A model generated the notes under the pieces. The model did no database searches. It had not been told where the DNA came from and was given only the letters and a program-made list of their open reading frames with translations. 35,631 bases of DNA from an uncultured Mycoplasmatota bacterium (GTDB taxonomy: Bacteria > Bacillota_I > Bacilli_A > RF39 > UBA660): NCBI GenBank assembly GCA_900554315.1, contig USGP01000012.1:1-35631 (forward strand), read 5' to 3'. The first letter of the stretch is position 1. The number at the start of each line of letters is the position of its first letter. Position numbers and translations under genes: made by a program. Below are positions 22,858 through 31,054 of this stretch, piece after piece.

Positions 22858-23219
22858 TTTTGTTCGTCCCTTGATTATTAAATAGACTGCCATTAGGGAA
22901 TTAATAATTGCTACTGCAAAACCAGTTATTCCTATCATCATATTTTTAAAAGCTATATCATTATCTCCGAATTGATAGATCATAGCTGCTTCAAGTGAAA
23001 TCATGGATATCATAGCCACTGTTAAGTTAATACATTTACTTGCTATTAACATCGGACTTTTATGGTTATGGTATTTAAACACATTGATAATCGCTGTAAT
23101 GATTAAATAAAAATCATATAAGGCAACAACATAAATTAGGCTTCCTGGATAATAGAGTGTTTCATTTTTATGAATAATCAAAATTATTATTCCTGATAAT
23201 GCTACATCTAATAGTAATT
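22849..23219 (-). pseudogene. 5'-truncated multi-TM membrane protein
   Basis: The open frame of about 123 codons encodes four hydrophobic segments (from YYPGSLIYVVALYDFYLI to AIINSLMAVYLIIKG). It is not recognised. The frame is open back to a TAA at 23220-23222 and contains no ATG before the membrane segments; the only usable codon is TTG 23181, with a weak AGGA. The frame stops exactly where a truncated TetR gene begins on the other strand, so the N-terminal part was probably lost in a deletion. The terminator is intact. A tiny chance remains that TTG 23181 gives a working 110-residue protein. Confidence 0.55.
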
Positions 23220-23596
23220 ATTTGGATATCTATGATTTAGCAGATAAGATACGTCTTAGATTAATTGAAGATGTTTGTGATTTATATCAAGATGAAAGAA
23301 AAAAGAAATATAACTCTAATGATTTTTCTAAAATATTTCGATTAATTAAAGAAAATCAATTGTTTTTTAAAACGTATTTTAAATTGGAAAATGATCCTAA
23401 TGTATTACCAAGTGAAGAACAGTTTCAATATGATACTAATTTGGCTAAGCGTTATTATAATAATCAACATATCGATTATCATATTGAATTCTTTAAAGCA
23501 GGATTTAACGCTGTTGTGAAAAAATGGTTAGAGGGTGGTTGCAAGGAGTCACCTGAAGAAATGTATCATATTATAATGAGTGAATATAATAAATAA
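23216..23596 (+). pseudogene. TetR-family regulator, HTH domain deleted
   Basis: The 125 codons from TTG 23222 match the C-terminal ligand/dimer domain of a TetR subgroup: LDIYDLADKI (normally the end of the first helix after the HTH), a central helix with FSKIFRLIKENQLFFKTYF, and the typical end YHIEFFKAGFNAVVKKWL, CKESPEEMYHIIMSEY. The DNA-binding HTH, normally about 45-50 residues before LDIYDL, is absent. No ATG or ribosome binding site exists at the junction; upstream codons are open back to a TGA at 23171 but show no TetR similarity. Probably a non-functional remnant made by the same deletion that cut the divergent membrane protein gene. Confidence 0.7.
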
Positions 23597-23605
23597 GTTT
23601 TTAAT

Positions 23606-23630
23606 AAAAAAAAGTCAATTTGCATTGACT
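23606..23630 (-). terminator. terminator of the HTH/Asp-box receptor gene
   Basis: Stem AGTCAA / TTGACT with a 6-nt loop, followed on the minus strand by eight T, 6 nt after the stop codon. Confidence 0.8.
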
Positions 23631-23635
23631 CTTCT

Positions 23636-25423
23636 TTATCCTACTATATGAACTGGTTCATAAGATATTTCTTTTAGACTCATTGATGTTAAATCACCTG
23701 TCCTAAAGGTTGCTTTTAGTGTTCCGCCGTTTCCTTGACCCATTTTAATATAATAAGTACTTGTGTTTCCATCTAAATCTATAGAATCTACTTCTGTCAA
23801 ATAGGTTACTTCATCTGGAATATTATTGTCTGCATATTTTACTTTTGTCCATCCTTCTCCTCCGGATTGTGTTGTATAAACAATAGGAAATGCTGAATCC
23901 ACTCTATCCCTTAATACTAGTACTCCAACTTGATCATCATACATGCATAAATCATAAAGTATATGCGAGGTTCCTTCTTCTGGGGCTTTTTTTTCTTTCC
24001 AGGTTTTTCCGCCATCATATGTAAAAAAGATTTTCTTTATCTCGCCACTTCCCATTGTCCAATCTGTTCCTAAAGCAACATATCCAAACTCTTTTGATGT
24101 AAATCCTACTACTCTTTGCGTGATTGGTTTATTGAAAGTATCTTCTGATGTAATCAATTTGTGTTCTATCCAAGTTTTTCCATTATCATTAGAAATAACA
24201 AGAGTTGGCTCTTCTCCATAAAAATAGGCTATTGGCAAATCTTCATCTGTTGATATAAACCAGCTGTTGGAATTTAATGATTTATCTCTATAAAAATTTA
24301 GGGTCTCATTTATTTGTTCTTTAGTTATATCAGCATCAATCCAAGATGCTCCATAATCTCTAGTAAATTGTAGTTTATCTGGTCCAATATAATAATCTGT
24401 TTGCATAATATTACTTACATTTTTAGGCTTTACTTCTTCCATAGGATCAAATACGTATATATATTGTGGTCCAGATAATTCTTCTGATCCATTATTTAAT
24501 TTTATGGCAAAGTAGGCATCTGTATTTTCAATTTCTCCTCCTACTTTATTCTTTAATTGTTTTTGACTTAGCACTTTTATTTTTTTATGATTTCTAGCAT
24601 CTATAATTTTCGTTCCTTGTTTCAAAGTTTCTCCAGATTGGTAAGTTACATAATATTCTTTTAAAGAACTTTCTTTTATTTGTTTTTCTAGTGGTATTTT
24701 TAATAATTGTTCGTTGATAAAATCTATCGTATCATTCTTAGAATAATTCTCAACTAATAGTTTTTGTTTATCAAAATAAGTATAAGTTAATATGTTATCT
24801 TTAAATCTATAATATCCATCCCCTATATAAGTTTTTTTATTATCAAAAAATATAACATCTAAATCAAAACTTTCTAGTTTACCAGTTTTACTTACTTTTA
24901 TCTTTACTTTTGAAATATTATAATAAGGAGAAATATTATCTGTTTTCTTTATAATGTTTTCCAGTTCTTCTAAACCTTTTGTTTGTAATCTATAATAGTC
25001 TATTTTATAGTTATTTTCTCCTTCTATAATTCTGTCTGGGTGATATTTTTTGTAGTCCTTATATAAGAAAATAAAGACTCCTAATATTAGGATACTTCCT
25101 AATCCAATTGCTGCAATGATTTTTAGTTGTTTTCTTTTTTGACTTTTTTGTTTACTTTTTATTTCTTCTACTGCTTTCTTAATTTCTTCCTCAACATTTA
25201 TCTTTTCCTTTTTTCCTCTTTTTCCTCGCAATAGTTCTGATACATCTACTTCTAATTCTTCTGATAATTTTTCTAATAGGGAAATGTCTGGTAGACTTAG
25301 TCCTCTTTCCCATTTTGATACTGCTTTATCTGTTACATACAGTTTTTCAGCCAACTCTTTTTGAGTCATATTTTTTTCTTTTCGTAGCTCTGTTATAAAT
25401 TTACCTATTTTATTCTCATTCAT
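23636..25423 (-). CDS. membrane-spanning Xre-type regulator with extracellular Asp-box domain
   Basis: 595 residues in three parts. Residues 6-63 are a Cro/CI-type HTH (MTQKELAEKLYVTDKAVSKWERGLSLP), charged linker 70-98, one TM helix (about 101-121, LKIIAAIGLGSILILGVFIF), then about 470 residues that would face outside. The outer part includes at least four Asp-box-like (BNR) turns, SxDxGxTW: FTRDYGASW, ISNDNGKTW, TYDGGKTW and TQSGGEGW, typical of beta-propeller sialidase-like or YCF48-like folds. The layout suggests a one-component receptor: an outer ligand or stress signal acting directly on DNA binding inside. Promoter TTGTAA-17-TATAAT; own terminator. Ligand and target genes are unknown; autoregulation or control of neighbours is possible. 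Confidence 0.82.
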   Translation of the reverse strand: MNENKIGKFITELRKEKNMTQKELAEKLYVTDKAVSKWERGLSLPDISLLEKLSEELEVDVSELLRGKRGKKEKINVEEEIKKAVEEIKSKQKSQKRKQLKIIAAIGLGSILILGVFIFLYKDYKKYHPDRIIEGENNYKIDYYRLQTKGLEELENIIKKTDNISPYYNISKVKIKVSKTGKLESFDLDVIFFDNKKTYIGDGYYRFKDNILTYTYFDKQKLLVENYSKNDTIDFINEQLLKIPLEKQIKESSLKEYYVTYQSGETLKQGTKIIDARNHKKIKVLSQKQLKNKVGGEIENTDAYFAIKLNNGSEELSGPQYIYVFDPMEEVKPKNVSNIMQTDYYIGPDKLQFTRDYGASWIDADITKEQINETLNFYRDKSLNSNSWFISTDEDLPIAYFYGEEPTLVISNDNGKTWIEHKLITSEDTFNKPITQRVVGFTSKEFGYVALGTDWTMGSGEIKKIFFTYDGGKTWKEKKAPEEGTSHILYDLCMYDDQVGVLVLRDRVDSAFPIVYTTQSGGEGWTKVKYADNNIPDEVTYLTEVDSIDLDGNTSTYYIKMGQGNGGTLKATFRTGDLTSMSLKEISYEPVHIVG

Positions 25424-25446
25424 AAACTTTCCTCTCTTTACTAAAC

Positions 25447-25475
25447 ATTATAACTATAAAAGTTTCTTTTTACAA
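25447..25475 (-). promoter_or_regulatory. predicted sigma-A promoter of the HTH/Asp-box receptor gene
   Basis: Minus-strand TTGTAA (25470-25475) and perfect TATAAT (25447-25452) with 17 bp between, 23 bp upstream of the start codon. Confidence 0.65.
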
Positions 25476-25504
25476 TCGACTATTAGTTTAGTTTATTTAT
25501 GAAC

Positions 25505-25528
25505 AAAAAAAGACTTCTTTGGAAGTCC
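25505..25528 (-). terminator. terminator of the flavin reductase gene
   Basis: Stem GACTTC / GAAGTC with a 4-nt loop, followed by seven T on the minus strand, directly after the stop codon. Confidence 0.88.
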
Positions 25529-25532
25529 TTTT

Positions 25533-26096
25533 TTATTTTTTTAATTTTAATCCATCTTTAAATGCTTCTCCTACTCTACCAGACACTTTATAATATCCAT
25601 GAGTATAAGGATCAAAAGCGATAGCATTTACTTTCGTAATATCTACTTGGTCATTTGTCATTACTTTTTCATCGGCTGTTACATTTACTACTTTACCAAC
25701 TACTCCACATCCATATTCATCATCTTGATACTCTACAAATTCACATTCCATACAGACTGGAAATTCATTGATAATTGGAGCGTCTACTAATTCTGACTTT
25801 GTGGCAGTTAGACCACTCTTTTCAAATTTATTTTCCGTATTATTTCCGGATACTACTCCAAAATAATCTGCTTCTACTACATGTTCTGCATCGGCAATAC
25901 TTACAGTAAAAGCTTTTCTATTCTTTATATTTTTTACTGTTTTATGAGTTTCTGTTAAATTTAATACTACATAATCTCTTTCTAACATCATTCCCCAGCC
26001 TGCATTCATAACATCTACTGTTCCATCTTCGTTGTATGTCGCAATCATCAAAACTGGCATTGGAAAGATTGCTTCTGTTGTTGGAATGATGTTCAT
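25533..26096 (-). CDS. flavin reductase-like FMN-binding protein
   Basis: 187 residues with the split-barrel flavin reductase fold: PMPVLMIATYNEDGTVDVMNAGWG (conserved entry into the FMN site, residues 12-35), LNLTETHKTVKNIKNRKAFTVSI, and the later INEFPVCMECEFVE strand. Such proteins bind FMN and reduce flavin with NAD(P)H or serve as oxidoreductases of unknown substrate. The first in-frame ATG (26096) has no close ribosome binding site; AAAGGAG is 24 nt away. The frame continues open upstream for about 80 codons, so this may be the C-terminal domain of a longer protein that has lost its start. It may still be expressed from 26096, but this is uncertain. Confidence 0.75.
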   Translation of the reverse strand: MNIIPTTEAIFPMPVLMIATYNEDGTVDVMNAGWGMMLERDYVVLNLTETHKTVKNIKNRKAFTVSIADAEHVVEADYFGVVSGNNTENKFEKSGLTATKSELVDAPIINEFPVCMECEFVEYQDDEYGCGVVGKVVNVTADEKVMTNDQVDITKVNAIAFDPYTHGYYKVSGRVGEAFKDGLKLKK

Positions 26097-26343
26097 TTTA
26101 ATGTCTGCTAGAGTCAGTTCTCCTTTGCCAATATAATTTGTAATATCATGAATCTTACTATCAAATGGTTCTCCAAAGGCTTGGGTGAAGCCATCAATTA
26201 ACTCTTTACCTCCACCTTGGTGACCATATTGATCTGCATTATGAGTGGCAAACTTTTTGGCATCTTTTAAGAATGTTCCTCCTTCTATATGATAAGTAAG
26301 TAATATTCCTTCTACTTCTTGAAAGAATGCAATTTTTTGTTAG
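26097..26343 (-). pseudogene. decayed N-terminal domain in frame with the flavin reductase
   Basis: In the 304 bases without an annotated gene, the minus strand holds about 80 codons in frame with the downstream flavin reductase, with protein-like composition (FFQEVEGILLTYHIEGG, FATHNADQYGHQGGGKEL, ITNYIGKGELTLADIK). No start codon is present and a TAA closes the frame upstream at the A-run near 26333-26338. In another frame across that A-run the coding-like LPTDNYLTK continues, so a one-base loss in the run may have broken it. The domain family is not recognised. The rest, up to 26381, shows no signal, then comes the terminator of the previous gene. Confidence 0.5.
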
Positions 26344-26380
26344 ATAGTTATCTGTTGGTAAAAATTATAAGAACTCAATT

Positions 26381-26408
26381 AAAAAAAGATTGTAAAAAAA
26401 TTACAACC
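26381..26408 (-). terminator. terminator overlapping the shikimate-kinase-like gene end
   Basis: Stem GGTTGTAA / TTACAATC (one G-T pair) includes the stop codon and is followed by seven T on the minus strand. Confidence 0.8.
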
Positions 26409-26961
26409 TTTTTCCCGAACTAGTAGTTTTTGCCTCTTTTCTTTCTTTTATTTTTGATATAATTTCTTCTGCTACTTCTGATGGGGTTCTGCCATTTTCA
26501 TATATGGTCATCGTTGCTAATGCTTTGTTGCAAGGGCTTTCAAAGAATTTTTGATTATTTCTCGTATCACCTGTTGACCTTTTTTTCATAATCTCAAGTG
26601 CTTCCTGTTCATCTTGGCTAGGAAGTAGTAAAACAATATTTTGAAATGGTTGTAGCATTTCTTTTACATCTTCAAATATTAATATATCATCATATACAGA
26701 ATGACCAGCTCCAAAGTCTACAATTCCATACTCATCATTTTTTTTAGTTCTTTCTAATACTTTTGAAATCATGAAACAGTTAAATTCGTCTTCTCCTTGG
26801 AATTGTCTTTTTACTCCTGTATCTCTTGCAGCATTAGCAATTTTATCTAAACATAGTCTAGGCATACCTGTTATTTTGTGTAGCTCTTCTGCAACAGAAG
26901 ATTTTCCAGCACCAGATGGTCCAATTAGGATAATACTTTCTTGATATAGTTTTTTATTCAT
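26401..26961 (-). CDS. shikimate kinase-like P-loop kinase
   Basis: 186 residues. The P-loop is ILIGPSGAGKSS (G14 to S21), followed by features of the shikimate kinase fold: MPRLCLDKIANAARD (Asp of the substrate-binding segment), GVKRQFQGEDEFN (Arg/Glu pair in the FRxxE-like place) and IVDFGAGHSVYDD (Gly-rich segment). Real shikimate kinases have GGG here; the FGAGHS variant means the substrate may not be shikimate, and no other aromatic-pathway gene is near. It is third in an operon with nitroreductase and deoxyribosyltransferase-like genes, 20 nt after the latter. AAAGGAG precedes the start. Confidence 0.7.
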   Translation of the reverse strand: MNKKLYQESIILIGPSGAGKSSVAEELHKITGMPRLCLDKIANAARDTGVKRQFQGEDEFNCFMISKVLERTKKNDEYGIVDFGAGHSVYDDILIFEDVKEMLQPFQNIVLLLPSQDEQEALEIMKKRSTGDTRNNQKFFESPCNKALATMTIYENGRTPSEVAEEIISKIKERKEAKTTSSGKRL

Positions 26962-26981
26962 AAAGGCTCCTTTTTTTATCT

Positions 26982-27278
26982 TTACCTATTTTTATAATAA
27001 ATAATTTCTTTATTTAAACTTTTTGCATATTCTATTTCTTCTTGCGTCTTTTTTCCAACATAATTGTCTATATTTGCAACTAGAATAGCATCTGATATTT
27101 TTATTCTTTCTTTATGAAGATTGCCTAATAATTCTATCTCTTCTTTTGTATATTTTTCTATTTGCTTGGTCGGATACACAATGCTTAACATGCAATGTCC
27201 GCGTAAAGCATATTCTTCTGTTATTTTCATGATTTGTTCTTGATATTTTAAGCTCCCACATACTGTTATTATTTTCAT
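26982..27278 (-). CDS. nucleoside 2-deoxyribosyltransferase-like protein
   Basis: 98 residues with the compact Rossmann-like fold of this superfamily: ITVCGSLKYQEQIM (first strand and nucleotide loop), LHKERIKISDAILVANIDNYVG (third strand with the SDxILV motif) and TQEEIEYAKSLNKEIIYY (EIxYA helix carrying the candidate catalytic Glu). Members cleave or exchange the N-glycosidic bond of nucleosides or related molecules. The smaller size fits DUF4406-like relatives. It starts 2 nt after the nitroreductase stop, with GGAG overlapping the junction. Substrate unknown. Confidence 0.75.
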   Translation of the reverse strand: MKIITVCGSLKYQEQIMKITEEYALRGHCMLSIVYPTKQIEKYTKEEIELLGNLHKERIKISDAILVANIDNYVGKKTQEEIEYAKSLNKEIIYYKNR

Positions 27279-27280
27279 AC

Positions 27281-27802
27281 TTACTCCATTATTTTATAGA
27301 TATAGTTTTCTTTTCTTTCGTGCAATGTTCCTGATTCGGCAGGATATCCGATAATACAGTTAGCAATCCCTTCATATTCTCCAGTAATTCCCGCTTCCTT
27401 TAATATCTCTTTTCCCTCTTCTGATTCAAACATTTCTTTCGCTCTATGAATCCAACATGTTCCTAATCCTAAGGAATGAGCGGCTATCATCATATTTTCC
27501 ATTACTAAACTTCCGTCATAAATATGAGTCGGACTTTGTTTGTCTGCTAATACTATTATTACTGCTGGTGCTCCATAAAAAGGATCTGTATCTGTTCCCA
27601 TAATTTTTGCATTTAAGTTAGATAATTTATCTCTTGTCTCTTTTTTTGTTACTACTAAAATGATTGCAGATTGTTTATTCATTCCAGAAGGAGCATAAGT
27701 TCCAGCTTTTACTACTTCATTAAGTAAACTTTCTTCTACTGATCTTTCTTGGTATTTTCTAATACTTCTTCTTTCTAAAATATTTTTTATTGTTTCGTTC
27801 AT
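27281..27802 (-). CDS. nitroreductase-family FMN oxidoreductase
   Basis: 173 residues of the nitroreductase fold: ERRSIRKYQERSV near the N-terminus (FMN phosphate-binding Arg residues), TYAPSGMNKQ (FMN-binding loop), and LGLGTCWIHRAKEMF, then IIGYPAE in the C-terminal half. These FMN enzymes reduce nitro compounds, quinones or other electrophiles with NAD(P)H. First gene of a three-gene operon. AGAAGGATAG precedes the start, and a TATAAT -10 lies about 25 bp upstream, in the tail of a GNAT relic. Confidence 0.88.
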   Translation of the reverse strand: MNETIKNILERRSIRKYQERSVEESLLNEVVKAGTYAPSGMNKQSAIILVVTKKETRDKLSNLNAKIMGTDTDPFYGAPAVIIVLADKQSPTHIYDGSLVMENMMIAAHSLGLGTCWIHRAKEMFESEEGKEILKEAGITGEYEGIANCIIGYPAESGTLHERKENYIYKIME

Positions 27803-27831
27803 TACTATCCTTCTTTCTATTTTCTATTATA

Positions 27832-27961
27832 CTACTTTGTCAAATCTAATTCCATTTTTTTATGAGGAATATTGTCTTCTAAAAAATCTTCATCATACTT
27901 TTAATATTTCATATAATTCTATTGTTGTTAGTTCTGAAAACTTTTTGATTTTTATGTTTAT
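27832..27961 (-). pseudogene. relic of an ElaA-like GNAT acetyltransferase
   Basis: Two conserved pieces sit back to back in different frames. The first, read from 27961, is INIKIKKFSELTTIELYEILKV, the typical N-terminus of ElaA-like GNAT proteins (which continue R-x-x-V-F-V-V-E-Q). The second, YDEDFLEDNIPHKKMELDL and a TAG at 27832, is the family's C-terminal end. About 100 residues between them are missing and the start codon reads ATA. The remainder of the space to 27988 holds nothing else that I can see. Confidence 0.6.
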
Positions 27962-27988
27962 ATTATCGCCTAATATTATTATACAAAG

Positions 27989-28019
27989 AAAAAGACTAAA
28001 CTATCAATTGTTTAGTCTT
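27989..28019 (-). terminator. terminator of the P-type ATPase gene
   Basis: A 10-bp stem AAGACTAAAC / GTTTAGTCTT with an 8-nt loop, followed by TTTTTC on the minus strand. Confidence 0.85.
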
Positions 28020-28022
28020 CGA

Positions 28023-30623
28023 TTATTCATCTTGAAAATGTTTTACTAACCATGGTTTTAATAATTCAATGATTACTAATGATACAATATTTATCATTAA
28101 TACAAATAAGAATTGTGGTATTGTTACAATTGTTAAACCAAAGATTTTTCCGATTGGACTAAAGAAAACAATTACTTGTACTAGTACTAGGGCTAGTATA
28201 CCAATATTTAATGGTTTGTTACTAAATAGTCCTCGTTTATGAATTTGTTCTTTTAAAGAACGACAGTTATAAGCAAATACAAATTCATTTAATACAACAC
28301 TAAGTAAAGCTAATGTAGATGCTACTTCATGACCTAATGGTTGGAAGAAGTAGAATACAAAGATACTGATTAATGTTTCTAAGATAACAGATAAAATTAA
28401 AAATGCTAAGAAAAACTTGGTGAATATTTTTTTATCCAGACCATTTGGCTTTTCTTTCATAATGTTTTTAGATGATCCTTCATAGGCTAGAGCAATTGAT
28501 GGAACTGTATCTGCTACTAAGTCGATATATAATACATGAATAGCGGAAATAATAGTGTTTCCTGTAAACATTCCAAAAATAATAATCAATATTTCTGTAA
28601 AGTTACTAGATAAGTTATATAAAATATTTGCAATTACATTATTATAGATTCTTCTTCCTTCTGATACTGCGGTAGTAATTGTTTCAAAACTGTCATTTAG
28701 TAGGATGATGTCTGAAACATCTTTGGTAACATCTGTTCCTGTTCTTCCCATTCCAACACCAACATTTGCTAGTTTGATTGCTGGGGCATCATTTACTCCA
28801 TCTCCTGTCATAGCAACAACTTTGCGTTGCTTTTGAAAGGCTTTTACAATTTGTAGTTTTACTTCAGGACTTACTCTAGCATAAACATTGTATTTATTAA
28901 TATTTTTATTTAATTCTTTTTCTGTTAACTCAGAGGCATTTACACACTCTTCTTCATTCATGCAAATACCTGCTTCTTTGGCAATCGCAGTTGCTGTTTC
29001 AAGATTATCTCCGGTTAACATTACTACTCTAATTCCTGCTTCTTTACATTTATCAATAGATTCTTTTATGTTTTTTCTGATTGGATCTTTAAATCCTGCT
29101 AGACCTACTAAGATTAAATCACTTTCTTCTTTAAAATAATCCTCTTCTTCTACTATTTTGTGATCTATTTTTTTATAAGCAAAAGCTAGTACCTTTAATG
29201 ATTCTTCTGACATTGAAGCTTCTTTATCCTCAAAATCCTTTATGTCTTCTTTCGTAAGTTTTACTATTTTACCATTCTTTAAAATAGACTTACTTCTTTT
29301 TATAATGGCTTCTAAGCCCCCTTTAATATATAGATAAGTTTCATTCTCTTTTTTATAAACAGCACTCATCATTTTACGATCTGAATCAAATGGTAATTCT
29401 GTTATTTTTTTTACTGGTGTTGTTTTTAATTTGTTTTCTTTTAAGTAATTTTTAATTGCAACATCAATAGCATCTCCTGAATATAAGCCATCTTCATTTA
29501 ATGTTGCTGAATTAGAATTATCCATAATGTCAATTAATGTTTGATTTTCTTTTAACTCTTCTAGTGGTAAATCTTGACCGTTGGTATATATCTTAGTCAT
29601 TTTCATTTTATTTTCTGTTAATGTACCTGTCTTATCAGTACAAATTACTTGTGTTGCTCCTAAGGTTTCTATGGCTGCTAGATTTCTTACAATGGATTTT
29701 TTCTTTGCCATTTGTGATACCCCAATAGATAACGTAGCTGTAATGGCAATGGTTAGACTTTCTGGAACACTTGCTACAATCATAGAAATCATAAGCATAA
29801 TTAAATTTAATACTGTGTAGTCATTGACTAGTCCATATGCTAGGACAAATACTACTAAAATTCCAGCTACTCCAGTAATAAACCTTGTTACTTTTTCTAC
29901 TTTCATTTGTAGTGGTGTAATTGGTTCCTCTTTGGTATCTAAGGCATTAGCAATCTTTCCTAATTCCGTTTTCATTCCTGTATTTACTACGACGGCTTCT
30001 ACTTTACCAGCAGTTAATACTGTTCCAGAATAGACCATGTTATATGTTTCTGCTAATAGAGAATCTTTTTTAATTATCTCTTCTGTTTTATCTACATTTT
30101 GACTTTCTCCCGTTAGAATAGATTCATCTGTTTTAGCAAAATAACTTTTTATAATTCTGGCGTCTGCAGGAATTTTATCTCCAGCTTCTAAAATAATGTA
30201 ATCTCCGGGAACTAGGTATCTGGCATTTACTTCTTTGGTAACACCATCTCTTTTTACTGTTATGTAATTAGCAGTATATTTTTTTAATTTATTGGTAGCA
30301 TCTTCTGCTTTAGACTCTTGCAAATAGCCCATAACACAATTTACTAATGATGTACCAAGAATTACGATTGGTTCTAAAAAGTCGCCATCTGTCATTATGG
30401 CATATAACAATGATAAAAATCCTACTACTAATAAAAGAATAATCATCATACTTTTAAATTGACTTAAAAATATTTGTAATTTTGTTCTTTTATTTTTATC
30501 TACTAATTCGTTGTATCCATATTGTTTTACTCTGTTTTTAGCTTCAATATTTGTTAGTCCTTTTTCGGACGTTGTCAATTCTTTATATATATCTTCCTCT
30601 GTTTTTTGGTATGCCTTCTCCAT
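28023..30623 (-). CDS. P-type Ca2+-transporting ATPase (type II)
   Basis: Membrane ion pump of 866 residues with the full P-type set: cation ATPase N-terminal domain, actuator motif TGES (171-174), M4 motif VASVPESLTIAITATL (287 onward), phosphorylation site CTDKTGTLT (Asp330), nucleotide-binding KGGLEAIIKRS, hinge TGDGVNDAPAIK, and six C-terminal TM segments. It most resembles SERCA/PMCA-like bacterial calcium pumps. M4 reads PES where PEG is usual and M6 reads YIDLVADTVPS where the usual pattern is NLVTDGxPA, so the ion site differs in detail. It follows the YolD-like gene after 17 nt without a terminator, though an internal TATAAT close to its start may serve as its own promoter. Confidence 0.93.
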   Translation of the reverse strand: MEKAYQKTEEDIYKELTTSEKGLTNIEAKNRVKQYGYNELVDKNKRTKLQIFLSQFKSMMIILLLVVGFLSLLYAIMTDGDFLEPIVILGTSLVNCVMGYLQESKAEDATNKLKKYTANYITVKRDGVTKEVNARYLVPGDYIILEAGDKIPADARIIKSYFAKTDESILTGESQNVDKTEEIIKKDSLLAETYNMVYSGTVLTAGKVEAVVVNTGMKTELGKIANALDTKEEPITPLQMKVEKVTRFITGVAGILVVFVLAYGLVNDYTVLNLIMLMISMIVASVPESLTIAITATLSIGVSQMAKKKSIVRNLAAIETLGATQVICTDKTGTLTENKMKMTKIYTNGQDLPLEELKENQTLIDIMDNSNSATLNEDGLYSGDAIDVAIKNYLKENKLKTTPVKKITELPFDSDRKMMSAVYKKENETYLYIKGGLEAIIKRSKSILKNGKIVKLTKEDIKDFEDKEASMSEESLKVLAFAYKKIDHKIVEEEDYFKEESDLILVGLAGFKDPIRKNIKESIDKCKEAGIRVVMLTGDNLETATAIAKEAGICMNEEECVNASELTEKELNKNINKYNVYARVSPEVKLQIVKAFQKQRKVVAMTGDGVNDAPAIKLANVGVGMGRTGTDVTKDVSDIILLNDSFETITTAVSEGRRIYNNVIANILYNLSSNFTEILIIIFGMFTGNTIISAIHVLYIDLVADTVPSIALAYEGSSKNIMKEKPNGLDKKIFTKFFLAFLILSVILETLISIFVFYFFQPLGHEVASTLALLSVVLNEFVFAYNCRSLKEQIHKRGLFSNKPLNIGILALVLVQVIVFFSPIGKIFGLTIVTIPQFLFVLMINIVSLVIIELLKPWLVKHFQDE

Positions 30624-30640
30624 ATTCTAACCTCTTTCTA

Positions 30641-31054
30641 TTATACAAAGTTATTATACGTCAAGAGTTCAATTTTTACAATATTATCTATTAGGATTTT
30701 TTGATTAGAACTGGTTGTTATTATTTGTTCTACACTATCTATTTTCTTTAATTTTGTTGTTGATGTTTGATAGTATCCTCCGGATTTTTTGCTATCTTTT
30801 ATAAAGTATGTAATATTAAATTTTACTTCTTTATGATTTTTTAGCCAAAATAATTGGTTATTAATTTGCTCTTTTGCTTCTTCTGTTAGTTCTATTTTTT
30901 CATCTGTTAGTCTTCCTGTTTCGTTAATTTCATCCTCATATCCTGTCAATGCACTAAATGGAGCAAATTGTGCAGAACGATTTTCAAGAGACATGGGTTT
31001 TCGTTTGGATGATGTATGATGAGGAAGATAAAGTATCTCTTCATATTTATTCAT
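30641..31054 (-). CDS. YolD-like protein
   Basis: 137 residues. The N-terminal RSAQFAPFSALTGYEDEINETGR is the YolD-like signature. In Bacillus such genes follow Y-family polymerase genes (YolD with UvrX, YqjX with YqjW) and are LexA-controlled; their function is related to error-prone repair but is not well established. Here it overlaps the end of the polymerase gene by 8 nt, so the pair is translationally coupled. Confidence 0.88.
   Translation of the reverse strand: MNKYEEILYLPHHTSSKRKPMSLENRSAQFAPFSALTGYEDEINETGRLTDEKIELTEEAKEQINNQLFWLKNHKEVKFNITYFIKDSKKSGGYYQTSTTKLKKIDSVEQIITTSSNQKILIDNIVKIELLTYNNFV

Noticed and set aside
27826..27844. TTGACA next to TATAAT upstream of the nitroreductase gene as a full promoter
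   Set aside because: The two elements are separated by only 6 bp, too short; the TATAAT alone may be used, the TTGACA belongs to the GNAT relic.
30623..30670. TTGACG and TATAAT before the P-type ATPase as a full promoter
   Set aside because: Spacing is 13 bp, outside the working range; only the -10 is kept as a weak possibility.
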